A stretch of 64,000 nt of DNA from Podospora bellae-mahoneyi. Lineage: Eukaryota; Ascomycota; Sordariomycetes; Sordariales; Podosporaceae. The notes beneath the pieces are model-generated. The model was not told where the DNA came from. It made no database searches and worked only from the letters and a program-made list of their open reading frames with translations. The stretch covers positions 1,867,501 to 1,931,500 of the forward strand of contig NC_085882.1 in assembly GCF_035222275.1 (NCBI RefSeq), given 5' to 3'. This document shows, one piece after another, positions 42,294 through 54,197 of this stretch. The position numbers and the translations under genes are program-made. Numbering within the stretch: the first letter of the stretch is position 1; each line of letters starts with the position of its first letter.

Positions 42294-44400
42294 CTAGATT
42301 TCAGGCAATAGCACATGATCTCGAAATGGCTGATAACACCGGTAAATTCCTACCCTGCGGTATTCGCCCCGTTGTCGGCCCGTTTGTTGTAGAATCAACC
42401 CAACGAGAAAGTTGCAGCCTTGTCCAAGCATTTCAGGATAATATCCATGAGCAGGTAATGGATCAGGCCATTCGGCCTCTTTGAGCTTCAAGAGAAATAT
42501 GGGATCTGATGGTGGGATTTCCTTAGTCCATTCAACGTCCAAACCACAGCCAAAGATGCATGACCGGTTATGATCGAGTCTATTTATCATTGCCCAATGA
42601 CTTTTCTCCAGTACCTCGTTTTGATTGTGTGAGTCGGACAATAACGATTCAATGGTCTCAATCTCAGGTTCACGTTCAGATTCCCTGACGAGTTTCAAGC
42701 CGATGCCGTGATGTCCTGCCTTCGCCGTTGGTGCCGCATAATCACCAACCACAAAGTAGCCTTGACAAGCAAATAAAGATTCGCAGCGTAGCCGCACATT
42801 GAGATTGGTTGACGGCTCCTGAACATCTTCACAGCCAGGGGGTTGACAGTGATATCATGAAGTTCGGCGCAAGATACGGTATTGAAACTGTCCAAAATAT
42901 CAGTGGACCAGTCATCCAATCCGCCCGTCGACCGATCGATATATGTTAAATAATGATAAGTTAAAGGTGCTGAAAGAGACGCCTAGGACCATCTTGGTGC
43001 TGTGGGTGGGTTGATTCGTCCTTGACACCTCGACTTGGGGTGCTGGTTCGGCGGTTCTGTTTTAGGGTTCATTCTCGCAAGCTCCAAACTAGGTCATTAA
43101 TGAAATTCTCTTTCCACAAACCGGCGAGGAATTGATTATTTCTAGTACTAACGATATGTTTCGCTAGCCCGGAGATAGAGATGAGCCGATCCTTGTCGAA
43201 ACTTAGGCTTGCCTGAGAAACCTCTAACGCTGGGCCCTGATCGCATTCCAGTACACTCCGTCATTCGTAAAATGCAGAGTACGACTAGATAGGTATCTTT
43301 CTTGGACAACCCATGCTCTTCCAGCAAGCTTGTTTCTAATGTGCCGTCTGTGTTGTCTGAATTTCTCAACTCGACAAATGTTTAGAAGATGGCGCCCATC
43401 GCTTGACATTGTTTGACAGCGCCAGCGTGGGGAGCGCTCGAAAACCTCTGTCATGAGCGCCGACTCTCGGGTCCAGTCAGATGTCTATCTGGGAAAATAC
43501 ACGATGAATCGACCCAAAGACGTTCAATCCCAATGTAATGGGTGATTTCTATGGCATCCCAATATGTCTTTGACAAGGCTTCCGGCGGAGCCTGCTGGCG
43601 GAAGCTGTCGAATGTATCGGTAGTCAGGGCGAGGACTCTCAGGTCGCCCCAGTAATGACTATGCGTTGCATATCTAGCCTTTGGACGGCCCTCGTCCATC
43701 AATCGTAAACGCACCGAATCGCGGGAAACTTCGGACACTCATATAAGCAAAAAGGGTGTTGCTGAACGAGGCTCTCCGCAAGTGTGTGACCTGTGGCATG
43801 TTTCAAGCCAAAATTTACTCAAGTGTAAGCGTCTCTAGTGCTTGGCGAACAGATTCAGGAGTCATATTCTGGCGCTACATATTAAAATCAGTTACGGCTA
43901 CTTTCCAGAGCCTAAGGTTTATCGTACCTCGATAGTCTGTCAACATGGCTTTAACTGTGCACTGAATATATCTTGTGAAATTAACATCTTCCATCGGGTG
44001 GTGGTCTTGTGCGCCGGTGCGAGAGGGTGTATCCATCCTTGAATCGCGGGTTTCTTCGACGCTATGTTGTTTTGCCAACTCAACGTCGCCAGATGTGTAA
44101 GGAATCTTAAGAGTAAGAACTACTTCACTGCCTCCAGTCGACAGTAAATACCACCCATGGACGCGCTCAGGAATCGTGCCAGGTACATATGATGCGTGGC
44201 TCTCAAGGCCATGCCTTGAGAGCTGAAAACAGATGTCGCATCCTGCAGCAGATGAGGCCAGAAGCTCCGAAAATGTGTTGTAGTGAGAGCCTCTACGTTT
44301 AACAAACTGCCCCCGGGGGGGAATTTTGAGGGTCGGGATCGAAACAGCGACCACACTCGTCCACCATAAACTTGCACTTCTCGCAAACCGTCGCTAGAGG
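42294..44400 (-). pseudogene. HET-domain gene relic
   Basis: Minus-strand pieces in several frames spell a HET protein in order. The first is a Cys-rich N-terminal part with HYNTFSELLASSAAGCDICF (from about 44390). Next comes a HET-like block with THYIGIERLWVDSSCIF (43451-43738), then the closing block LAGRAWVVQERYLSSRTLHF (43224-43454), and C-terminal sequence to about 42294. Several breaks separate the pieces, so no intact product is expected. It is the second HET locus in the window and has its own, different sequence from the intact gene at 24040-26224. Age cannot be set without relatives; conserved blocks are still readable, so decay is moderate. Confidence 0.7.
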
Positions 44401-45147
44401 TCTATACCATGCCGGGTCAATTGTATGTGCAGGCGTGGAGTCTGAATTCGCTAGAGCGGGAACCGGCGGTGTTCGTAGAATCGGTAGACTTGTCCGCGCT
44501 CATCGTCCTGAAAATAGGCAAGTTCGTCGTTGCCGGGGGGGAGGGGCGTAGCACACTGCGATGATTTCGAACCGTCTGCAGTTTGATACCCAACGCTCAA
44601 GACAAGTTGAGGACAGTGCAGTGTTAAGAAGAAAGACTCCCTCCCCAGATTATTCGACACAGGACTGCAACACAAATCACATGCTCAAGCAGGGTTTTGG
44701 AACCTTTCGTAACTCAAAAACGAACCATATTATTGCTCTCATCAAACACAGAGTGCGGACTCATGTTGTCATCTTCCACAAGTGAAACCGTCTCTCATTA
44801 AAGTCACATCACCAATCTCAAGTCAAAAGCCATCGAAATATAAGCCGGCAAAGACATCAGATTCAAAAAACAAGTGAAAAACTGCAAAACCCGCTAGCTA
44901 AACTAAATGCATCGCTTCGCTTCGCTCAAAAGCAAAAAAAGACCGTACATGTTTCCACCCCTCTCTTCCCCTGCCAGGCCTGAAAAGCGAGAGAAAGAGT
45001 GAGATGAAAAACAGAAAGTATTTCATACAACCCAGCACCAGCAACCCTTCCAGGTTTGCCATCCCGAAGACAGTCCTCCAGAACCCATTGCTGTTGTTGC
45101 CTTCAGGCGTCCAAATCTGACTGCAGCAGATTATACCATGACCGCAT
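44401..45147. other. Non-coding spacer
   Basis: This lies between the HET relic and the 3' side of the hydrophobin gene. It is A-rich around 44860-44940. No gene is seen. Confidence 0.4.
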
Positions 45148-45531
45148 TTACAAGATGCCGCATGTGAGGACGTTGAGGGTGATGGAGCCCTGATGAGTAG
45201 TTATTAGTGATTTATATGTTACGAGAGTTCCAGGGAGGAATCTTACAGAGGCAGGAGCGTCAACGTTGCAGCACTTGACAACACCGGAGCAGGTACCGCC
45301 AATGACGCCGAGGACACAGCTAAGGAAGCCGATCGGAATGCCGAGGATGGGGGCGGGGTTGCAGCAGAAGGGCTTCTCGTTGTTGACGGAGCACTCGTTG
45401 ACGGGGGTGCCACTGCCGTCACCGCCGCCAGTGCGGGCAACGACAACATTATTGTTGGCGACGTCAGCTGCGGGGAGAGCAGCGGCGGTCATGGCGACGG
45501 TGAGGATGGTGATGAGGCTGGAGAACTGCAT
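45148..45531 (-). CDS. Hydrophobin, class I-like
   Basis: Proposed exons are 45531-45247 and 45189-45148, giving 108 residues. The 57-base intron (GTAAGA...CATCAG) has no stop and is a multiple of three, so it hides in the open frame; removing it gives DAPASGSITLNVLTCGIL. A signal peptide is present (MQFSSLITILTVAMTAAALP). Eight Cys follow the hydrophobin pattern: one, a pair, one, one, a pair, one, with gaps of 8, 14, 8, 5 and 16. The 5-residue gap before the second pair and 16 after it fit class I, though the 14-residue gap is shorter than usual. Hydrophobins coat aerial hyphae and spores at air-water surfaces. A TATA box (45671-45680) precedes it. Confidence 0.88.
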   Translation of the reverse strand: MQFSSLITILTVAMTAAALPAADVANNNVVVARTGGGDGSGTPVNECSVNNEKPFCCNPAPILGIPIGFLSCVLGVIGGTCSGVVKCCNVDAPASVRFLPGTLVTYKSLITTHQGSITLNVLTCGIL

Positions 45532-45670
45532 ATTGGCGGTGGAAGAGTTGGTTGTTTTGAGAAGCAAGAAAGTGTTCGATTGTTTGGAAGGCTGAGTTGG
45601 AACTGCTGGAGTAACTGTTGATGTTGATGATGAGAGCAGTTTAATGTCTGATAAAGGGAGAAGAAGGGAG

Positions 45671-45680
45671 TTTATATAGA
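45671..45680 (-). promoter_or_regulatory. TATA box of the hydrophobin gene
   Basis: The minus strand reads TCTATATAAA here, about 140 bases before the hydrophobin start codon, as expected for a highly expressed gene with a 5' leader of about 100 bases. Confidence 0.55.
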
Positions 45681-48600
45681 CATTTAGAGAGTACGCTTTC
45701 AGTCATATCATCCATGAAAGTTACCTTATTCAAAAGTGTGCCTCTCATCCAACCTGTCATCCCGGCCTTCTGCTTGCATTCGGACGTCTTCCTTGATTGT
45801 GATTGCGGGCTTCACCTAGATCAACATTGCATTTTCCTATCTTGAATCTGCAGAATAGCCTCAAGAGTGCTATACCTTGTCGTGTGGTGAAACCAAGGAG
45901 ACGAAGAGTTGGAGTACTGCTTGGCAAACCTTCAGAAGCAAAAGTGTCACGGCATCTACGATGCCTACAAGAGCCCCAAGCCTGCTGCGACCCTACGACA
46001 ACCAGTCAATGCTACGATGTCCCGTTTCCATGCATGATGACGATCATTGACTGGTTCAGCTCGCCAAACCCGTAATATCATGATGTAGAACGTGAAGCCG
46101 GAGCATACGTCAGTATGTCCGGCGCTTTCTGCGCGAGCTAACTGTCAACAAGAGAAACTTACAGCTATGCATCATACTGCATCTACCAACATATCTCTCC
46201 CATTGTCAGTGATAATGTGGCGCGTATGAAGACTCGGTCCAAACGCCAGCGCTGTAAGGGAAATGAGGCCAAGGTGGTTTGGCCGAACATCGGAAGGAGT
46301 GAGCAATGAAAGCCGTTGGACTGTACTACTTCTAGTTCTTCATGTACCTACCAAGGAGCAGCCTCGTGAATAACTGTCGAGGCATTTGTGTAATCCGATC
46401 TCTGCTATGTGAAGAAGATCCGTACAGCTACAGGCTAAAGGTGATTGGACGAACAATAGAGACACAAAGGGGAGATGGTGTCGTGGCAAAAGGGGTCGAA
46501 AATGCGGCCAAGGAGGTTCACGATCATGTACTAGTGTCGTGTTGTGTAGCATGAAGCAACATGATCTGATCTTGACGGTGAGCTATTGGCAGCAGAAGGT
46601 GGTGTCGAGGAGACGGCAGGCGACGGCAACTCCCCGAGGGGATGCAGGAGCATTGGAGTGGACCGACCAACCACAGGCACAGCTACGAAAAGCTTTCCAC
46701 GGTCAGCCCATCCGCAAATTGGTCGGCTGCCAATAGAACCACACCCCAGTACACCGGAAAATGCGGGGAACAAGGGAGTGCTGCATCGTGCGGACTATTT
46801 CGAGAGTGATGTGTTGACTGTAAAACAAATCTCCATGCCACCTAACTGAGACAATGTGCACCGTTTTCTGTCTTTCGGAATGCATCACCTGCATCCAAAG
46901 TACTGGCTGGTCCCCTAAATCAAGGTTGAACGGCCCAGTTGTTGCGGTAAGTCGGTCATTTGTTCACAATAATCAAAGCAGTGCTCCTCAGCTCTCCACA
47001 AAATCGGCTTGTTTCTGTTGAGCTTCTCCTTGCTTGGAGGACTCAGCTACGCCCGGCCCGGAGCGCTTGCCCCAAGAACGGCCTGTGGTGATGTCATCAG
47101 GTGGACTTGCCGGCCCAGAGAAAAGTCAATGAAGTGCACGACAGAAGTCCCTGCCTAGGCCAGATGGTTGGGTCGAAGCAACGAAACCCGAAATGCAAAA
47201 CCAAGGCTCCTGTTCCGATGGTGTACTACCCGACATCATACCGGGTTGCCGCCTGAAACCATTAAGTGTCATATTTCGAGACTCTCAGTAATAACCTAGC
47301 AAGAACAGAAAACAGCGGGTGGGCGTTTCTCTATGACGCTGTCAGTATCACAGCGGCTGAACAAACTGACAGCTCAGATCATGAGAACATGGACTACACG
47401 AGACCGCCCAAAGCACTTTGTTCACCGCCACTACTTTCCAACGGAGGACGACGGCTTTGGAGGCTCGCTTCAGAGCTGAAAACTCAGAAATGACAACACA
47501 CATTCAACCACGGCTCGAATCCTATTGACTGGCCTTGACCAAGCCCGAGCGTTTGCATTACCTGGGCCATTGCAACATCGGCAACCGAAAAGTTGTCATT
47601 ACTCGCTGTCATGCAACACAGCTGTTCATTATCCGCAGATTGCGCCTCACAATAACAGGATGTTAGCAGATGCAGATGCAGCAGTCTGCAGCAGTCGCCT
47701 TGTTGCTTCTCTTAATCATCCTCCTTGCTCGCCAACTTTTTCTATTCTCTGACCGTGCCGATCCTTTCTCTATCCAGCATGGTCGACACTCATACACGCT
47801 CGTCTTCCCCTTGCTCCAGCCTTAAGCTTATCTCAACCTTCACTACCTTGCAGAAAAGGCCAAGCCGGGCAATAAGCGGGAAGGATTTGACTGCGAGAAG
47901 CGGACTGGGAGTCGCGGGTAGTTCCGTTTTGGCTGACGTTAATGTTGTGGATATCGAATCATGACAATTGGTAGGTTTGGCTTCCAGCTCTTTCGACTAA
48001 CCGTCAGGCCACACCTTCATGATGTCTACTGACGCAAAGGTGCCCCAATGCAGCCAGCCCCGAGACCGCTCACCCCATGATGTCAACTGTCGTTCGGTCT
48101 CCCGTCCTTCTCACGCCTCGCTCACTACTACTGTTCATGACAGACCGACAGTCGAAAATACTCCGGGCAGATCGACAAGCTGCAGCTTGATCCTCTCTCG
48201 AATCTCGATATGGAAACCACCCATGATACGGAACGCGTCCCAACGTTTAAATTCTGCGGGCACCCACACCTGGTTCGAGATGATGTCTGAGACCTTGGAA
48301 CTTCGTAGGTGGAACAGTTGATCATTAACATTCTTGGGATAGCTGCTGTCGAAGTTCTGGCTCAACGATACAGCAAGGAACTCGACACACTTGGACTGGG
48401 GCTCTGCCAAGGTTAATGGCAGCGACAAACTTGAAGGAAGCATTGAGGCGTTCCGGCATTTACACCAGGGTTATCCGAGGCCTGCTCCGATCATGATGAA
48501 GTCAAATTCTGGGGGTCAACCGGATCCCCCCTTCAAGACTAGTTTTTGGGTTGTGGCAATGTTCTCCTGGCTCTCTCCAAATGCATCAAACCACCAGAGA

Positions 48601-49009
48601 GACAGGCCGGTTTCCATGGAAAAGCCTATGTTAGGAACTTAGGATTGTTGATATGGACACATGATCACGGATCTCAGCAGCCACGAAGCTCTCGATCATG
48701 GAGCAGAGGATACTCACAGGTGACAGGCTGTTCATGTATCAGACATTGACACCAGCTATTGCGTCTTGAATCTCAGCCGGATTAGATCCATACTCTCGAT
48801 GACTGCATCTTCAAAACACATTCATCTAGAACTGCGCATTTCGAGTCCTCAACTTGTCAACTGTTGGAAGACTTGAGGTAGGTGGAGCCAAGTCACGATT
48901 CAAGCTTGTGGAGCGAAGGAGGCTTCAACACGACAAAAGGTAAGCATATCCTTGGGACTACTTGTGCACTCTCACCATAGCATTTTTCTATCATCACAGC
49001 ATAGGTCAA
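45681..49009. other. 3.3-kb gene-poor stretch
   Basis: No gene can be supported. The open frame at 48135-48443 on the minus strand is the only protein-like piece (listed separately). The rest has only short open frames. Unrecognised non-coding RNA or old relics are possible. Confidence 0.45.
48135..48443 (-). other. Protein-like open frame, unassigned, possible relic
   Basis: The 102-codon frame includes KVSDIISNQVWVPAEFKRWD and AFRIMGGFHIEIRERIK, which read like real protein rather than noise. Upstream on the same strand coding-like pieces occur in more than one frame, with stops between them. I do not recognise the family and see no clean exon structure. Confidence 0.3.
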
Positions 49010-49093
49010 GGTTCTATAGTGTAGCGGTTAGCACTTCGGATTCTGAGTATCAGAGCCATTCCGGCAACCCCGGTTCGAGTCCGGGTAGGACCT
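49010..49093 (+). tRNA. tRNA-Gln (CUG) with a 12-nt intron
   Basis: The exons are identical to the tRNA-Gln at 26359-26441; the intron is GTATCAGAGCCA, one base longer and changed at the first position. TCAGA, the part complementary to the anticodon, is kept in both. Confidence 0.9.
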
Positions 49094-49365
49094 CAGCAAC
49101 AACATTTTCTTTTACCAATTATGCCTTAGCCCGTTAATAACGGTGGGCACTGATTCTTTTTCTCTCCTCCACAAGCCACAGAGAGAAAACCGCAAATGCT
49201 CTCAGCCCTAAAAGCCGTTGGCTCCACCTCCTTTCGTTCAACCCCTGAACCTTGCTTTTTAAGCTTCGCACACAAGGACCACCCACGAGAAGCTCAGATA
49301 CATGCTTCAAAAGTAAAACTTCCACCCAGCAGATCTCAACGTATACGGCTCAGGCGATGCATGTC

Positions 49366-49455
49366 GCCCGGCTAGCTCAATCGGTAGAGCGTGAGACTCT
49401 TAAGGAGTTCCCCCGTCAAATCTCAAGGTTGTGGGTTCGACCCCCACGTCGGGCT
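49366..49455 (+). tRNA. tRNA-Lys (CUU) with a 17-nt intron
   Basis: The acceptor GCCCGGC pairs with GTCGGGC, the D arm is GCTC...GAGC and the T arm is GTGGG-TTCGACC-CCCAC. The anticodon stem TGAGA/TCTCA closes CTCTTA plus A, giving anticodon CTT. The 17-nt intron begins AGGAG and follows the base after the anticodon. Confidence 0.9.
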
Positions 49456-50585
49456 CAAATCCCGGCATCGAATGTGCCATATTTTTGCTCATTTCGTCTT
49501 TTTCTTTATTTGTACAGCATGTTTGGCAATTGGCAGTCAGATCTCTGGATCTACAGGAGAATGATACCCACATGGAGGTTGACAAGTGTTTCTCCACACC
49601 TTATTTGACTAGGATTGATATCACTCGTTGCTGACAGAGCAGGCTCGAGATTGTATCTATTGCATATGTCACACCTTGGAAACCCCCAATATATTTCCTG
49701 TTGCTGCGGACGTTTGTGGTGCCCGGTCTCGGTAAGCCGATATTTGGTCTGGTATGACTCGAGATAACTTAGGCTGTCTAGTATTCTTCATGATGTGTGC
49801 TAATCTGGGATCTCAGGGTCCAGGGGTCTTCTCAGGTAACATTGGAGGCTGGTGGAGGTTGCACTGCACCAGATATGTCTCGGCTGTTGGCAGTTTTGAT
49901 CGTATACCGTGTATTGTATTGTCTATTCGGTGAGATGTGGGCGTTTTCCCATTGGTGTCAGGTGTCACGGAGGCTTCTGTTATGAAACACGGATGCTCAA
50001 TATTTCGGGAGGGGCTTCGACCCTGGACTGTGAATGTCTTCTGGCACATGGAAAAGAGAGATGGTTAGCCATATCCCCATGGGTGAACTGAACAATATAT
50101 GTGTGACATTGAGAGATATGCTAGTGCAATGGAGGTGCTGGGTGATTGATGGTTGAGTTGACCGTGACTGAATCCAAGTCATATATAGATGAATTCTCAT
50201 GATGAACTTTGCAGCATGAAGAATGCAAAGGAATGTGAGCTCTGTTAAGGACTTTTGTCACTGTGATAGGATCAGTTTGGGCTTGCGTTCAGGGATGAAA
50301 ACTTTGAGAGCTGACAGATAAACATAAAAGTTAACCTGCGGGCCAGGCCGGTGGTGATTCACAATAGCCATCGGACTCATCAATTGTTGAGAGATAGCCG
50401 TTTACGCCATCTGCTCGTGTTTTTTTCAGTTGAGCACACTCAGACGACTATGTTTCAGTTGCACCTTCATTTAGCCACACCGAAGGTTACCACAACCACA
50501 TGAAAGTTAAGAAACTCCACAAAATTTGTTGACAGCTATCATGAAAAGCGTCAAATCCACTCACAATCTCAACCGGTAAACCCAA
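49456..50585. other. 1.1-kb gene-poor stretch
   Basis: This lies between tRNA-Lys and tRNA-Thr. Only short open frames without family features occur. Confidence 0.45.
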
Positions 50586-50657
50586 GCCCGCATGGCTCAG
50601 TGGTAGAGCGCATCACTAGTAATGATGAGGTCGTCAGTTCGATTCTGGCTGTGGGCA
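50586..50657 (+). tRNA. tRNA-Thr (AGU), no intron
   Basis: The acceptor GCCCGCA pairs with TGTGGGC, the discriminator is A, and the D arm is GCTC...GAGC. The anticodon stem CATCA/TGATG closes CTAGTAA, giving anticodon AGT. It is the only intron-free tRNA gene of the nine in the window. Confidence 0.92.
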
Positions 50658-51276
50658 TTCAAATCTATCTTTTGCGGTTTCATTTCGCTATTTTTGCCTC
50701 CCGTAGCACTGTTTCCCCATTTCTTTGCAAATCCCAATTCCCAAAACATCAGGCCACATTTTGTTTTCCCGCCCCAGTTGAGCGCTTGTCGCGGGGCGCA
50801 CAGTTGACCCAAATCTGCGGGACCCCTCCCCCGATTGATAAGTGTGGCTTGCCAAGGATCCACTAATTCTGGCCCGAATTGGCATCGCTGGCGCGGGGAG
50901 CTTGGACCTATCTGAATGTGGATATCCACCCACCTCATCTGGACCTCACAACCCAACCACAACTCCACAGTGGCTCCTTTTTTTTCTGGAGTGGGTTTTG
51001 GGGCTGGTCCTTTTTTGAATCTGTGCTGGTTCCATTTCGCTTTGGCAAAGAGTCAAATAAGAAGTCAGATGAGTGGCGCATCGACGGGCACCACCAGGGA
51101 CCACCGCAATAACTAAGCAGAGAGCGGCGCTAAAAACTGCAGATGTTTGAACGTCTCTCCTCTCTTCCATTTTCATCACTCTCATACGATCACCCCAGCT
51201 ATCAACACCTCTTTCTTCAAAGTGCAGGAGATACCTCATCATCATCAGCCAGAATACGATAAAAGAGAGCAGCAAA
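50658..51276. promoter_or_regulatory. Promoter region of the GNAT-like gene
   Basis: No gene is seen in these 619 bases. A CT-rich tract near 51150-51190 may mark the transcription start of the next gene. Confidence 0.4.
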
Positions 51277-52287
51277 ATGTCGTCACCAACATCCGGCAAC
51301 AGCCCGGTGAGAAGCGGGATGGAGACCCCGCCTACGCCTCACCCCATCTCGGATGAGGTCCTGCGCGCCGTTTACGCGTCAGATATGGAAATGTACCCCG
51401 CGGGGCTGTCGTACGACAGACTCTGCAGCTGGGTGGCGGCCTGTCCCGAAATGTCGATATGCTGGTCATCACCCAAGACGGGAATACTCGGTGTGGTTAT
51501 TGTCTTGCCCATGTTGAGGGAATACTGGGAGGACTTGCTGGTGGGAAAACTGAAGGAGCCTACTGTCGACGCGCATACCATGTTCCCTCACAACAACAAG
51601 AGGGAGCAAAAACCACAGGCGGAACATGTTGAGGTGGCAGGGGCCAGGCAGATCGGCGACGGCAAGGCACCAAATGGAAGGATATCTGCTGTGCAGGAGA
51701 ACGAGGAGCAACAAGAGGTTGGACTGCATGTTTATCATATCGAGCGGTTAGCTGTCGAGCCACCTACTTCGAAGCAGAGGAGGTTTTCAGAGATTGCTAT
51801 GGAGGAGGTTACGAGACGGGCGGCGGAGAAGAAGGGGTGGAAGGTTGTTGGGTTGTCTGGTATGTCTTGCTTTTACCCTCACCTCATATGGCGGATGGTA
51901 ATACTGACGTAACAAACAGCTCTCGTCGCGACAGATGGTGGGAAAAGGACGTTTCAGCGCATGGGCTTCAAGAACACCGGCTACAGAGAGCTGTTTGTCA
52001 CCAAGGTAATACGCAGGCCTTCATATGCCGCCATTGGCATCGGGAACAGTCCCAGCATCCCCGAGGATGCTGTTGACGAGCCCGAGGAGCTGGACATGCT
52101 CTACATCTACCCTGAAGATGGAGCGGGGGGCAAGAGCGTCAGTGAGATTATTGGATATGGCCGGACAGTGGTTGCCATGTCTGAGATGACTGTCAAGCGC
52201 GTCAGTCAGGAGGAAGGGGAGCTACCAAGTCTGTTAATGTCAAGTAATGGGAATGGCTGTGCATTGGAATTATCGAGCTCGATTTGA
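51277..52287 (+). CDS. GNAT-fold acetyltransferase-like protein
   Basis: Proposed exons are 51277-51859 and 51920-52287, giving 316 residues; the 60-base intron (GTATGT...AACAG) joins KVVGLS to ALVATDGGKRTFQRMGF. The end of exon one and exon two look like the core of a GNAT domain: GLHVYHIERLAVEP, the helix FSEIAMEEVTRRAAEKKGW after it, and the closing YRELFVTK after the MGFKNTGY turn. The usual R/Q-x-x-G-x-G/A acetyl-CoA loop is not clear (EPPTSKQRRFSEIA), so activity is uncertain. About 110 residues of mostly disordered, Gln- and Glu-rich insert separate the first strands (GILGVVIVLPMLREYWEDLL) from the later core. Substrate is unknown. Confidence 0.65.
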
Positions 52288-53049
52288 GCAGTTGGATAAT
52301 GAACAGCAATCAATGCACAGCCGGGGAGCAAATAAACGAAGCAACATCTCTACTCCACTTGCTTGTACCATTTCAATTCTGGTCTATCCAACCAGAGTCA
52401 GCTCCGTGGAGATACTACTGATGACCCAGGAAGATCCAAGCTCGGGGACGTCTACTGTGCGGGGATAAGAGACATTGCTGTCTCGGTTCACGACTGCCGG
52501 TATCACTGCGTCTACGGCCCGTCTGCATACAACCCTGCGATCTGGTGTCTATGGCACCCTAAAGGGGGGGGAAATGCGGAGGTGGAAAGACAATGTGGAT
52601 TGCTTTCAGCCCAAGCAGGACGACATCGAGGGACTGCAGCGCGGGTATGTTGGATGGACAGAGCCGGAATTCAGACCTGATGACGCGGCAATTGCCGTGG
52701 ATCAATGGGCCAGCCATGGCCTCGAGGAAAGACTCCAGCTGGATCATGTTGCGATCGATGGTTTCGATGTTGTGATCGAGAGACAGGATCAACAATGGTG
52801 CTGCCCAGTTACACGAAACAGTCTCCCATTGGGCGTTTGTGTGAGTCGTTGTTGTCATGGATTGATGGTTTGACGCTGGTCTATCTATCGGAGGTCATGG
52901 AAGAAGAGTTGTCAAATGGGGAGGATGGTAGGGGTAGACTCAAGTATAAAGAGGCGGTCTCTTGCCCTCGAGAGAGGTCAAGCTTTTCATCAGCATCAAC
53001 CAACCTCTCGAGCAAACAATAAACCACAAGAATCATCCCAACCATCAAA
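52288..53049. promoter_or_regulatory. Spacer with a TATA box for the small secreted protein gene
   Basis: Open frames on both strands (52475-52873 plus; 52559-52858 minus) overlap each other and show no family motif; I accept neither. CAAGTATAAAG at 52941-52951 lies about 100 bases before the next start codon and is a good TATA box. Confidence 0.5.
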
Positions 53050-53495
53050 ATGAAGTTCACCGCCACCACCGCCCTTCTCGCCCTCCTTACAACCGCCACC
53101 GCCCTCCCCTGGTCCTTCAACAGTGCCGGCAATGGCAAGCACTCTGATGAGATCACGTACGTCTCCCTCCCCCTCACCCTCTATCACCCTTTTCTGACAT
53201 CGAGTAATAGCCTCCACCTCACCCTCGACAAAGGAACCACCACCGCCCACCACCGCCCCCCCAAGTCAAAGTCGGAAGAGATGAAGATCATCATGGGCAT
53301 GTCCGATGTCTGCCTCCGCGTCTGCTGGCCCGAATCGCCCAAGTGCCCAGAGGAATGGGTAAGCATCATTCATCATCGGAAGCAAGCGCATGGGGTAATT
53401 GCTGATGGCCTGTGTCATTGTAGTCACCCAAGAACATGGGCAGCGACGAGGATCCGTGCTGGACTTGCTGCAGGAAGATGGAGCATGATCTTTGA
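53050..53495 (+). CDS. Small secreted six-cysteine protein
   Basis: Proposed exons are 53050-53156, 53211-53358 and 53424-53495, giving 108 residues; both introns have standard ends (GTACGT...AATAG; GTAAGC...TTGTAG). A signal peptide is present (MKFTATTALLALLTTATALP). The mature part is short and basic, then ends in six Cys in the pattern C-x3-C-x6-C-x15-C-x2-C-C (DVCLRVC, KC, PCWTCC). This length and layout are typical of effector-like or antimicrobial small secreted proteins of fungi; the function is unknown and no named family is recognised. Without splicing the frame would read through to 53550 and lose the last three Cys. A TATA box lies about 100 bases upstream. Confidence 0.8.
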
Positions 53496-54102
53496 GCACA
53501 AGACTTTTCTCAGTGGCAAAGGGGCCGCTGGGTTTTGGGGTATTTGGTAGCTGTTGAAGGGACATGTCGGAAGTTGGATTACATACACTCCTTTGGTGAA
53601 GATAGCTTACTCTTCCTAGGACTTCATGTCAACGAAGGTTGAAAGGTTAATGCCTGGGATGACAGATAATAAAAAGGTGACTAGAAAATAGAAACACTGT
53701 TTCTGCAACTTTGATGACATCTTGAGGTGAAATCTTGGATATGCATTGGCATGTTCATGACCCTCGGCTCTGCTTCCGTTCGATAGCTAACGGTAGGCAG
53801 GTTAACCACACCGGTGGAGAGTTGAGATCAAATACGAGCCATTAAAGGATCACGGCTAGGCATCTCGACTATCTCAATATATTATCCGCTATATTTCTAT
53901 GGCCCTTTTTACATAGCAATTGTGATTTGTTCGTTGCTGACAGGATACGCGTTGGACACGCTAGGTAAACTCGACAACTCCCACCACAGATAAGCTCTGA
54001 AGATAGTCATCAGAGACAAGAAAAAAGAGAAAATGGGTAACGATAAACTGTTGTAGTGAGAAAGAAAGCAGCAGCACAGTTAAAAAAAAATTACAAAAGA
54101 GA
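53496..54102. other. Non-coding spacer
   Basis: No gene is seen. The stretch is AT-rich, with an A-run of nine near 54082-54090 next to the tRNA-Ile, which reads as a T-run terminator on its strand. Confidence 0.5.
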
Positions 54103-54197
54103 TGCCCAATAACAGGATTGAACTGTTGACCTTCGCATTACCACATGCTGGTTTCCCAGTATTAGTACGACGCTCTAACCAGCTGAGCTAATCGGGC
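54103..54197 (-). tRNA. tRNA-Ile (AAU) with a 21-nt intron
   Basis: The exons are identical to the copy at 7832-7924. The intron starts CTGGGAAACCAG; compared with the other copy (CTGGAAACAG) it has one extra base on each side of GAAA, keeping a hairpin with the same loop. Confidence 0.93.

Noticed and set aside
45803-46075. 90-codon plus-strand frame near the hydrophobin
   Set aside because: No family features, no TATA box and only a short composition-driven frame.
52475-52873. 132-codon open frame on the plus strand, overlapping a 99-codon frame on the minus strand (52559-52858)
   Set aside because: Both cover the same bases, neither shows a motif, and no splice or start evidence separates them.
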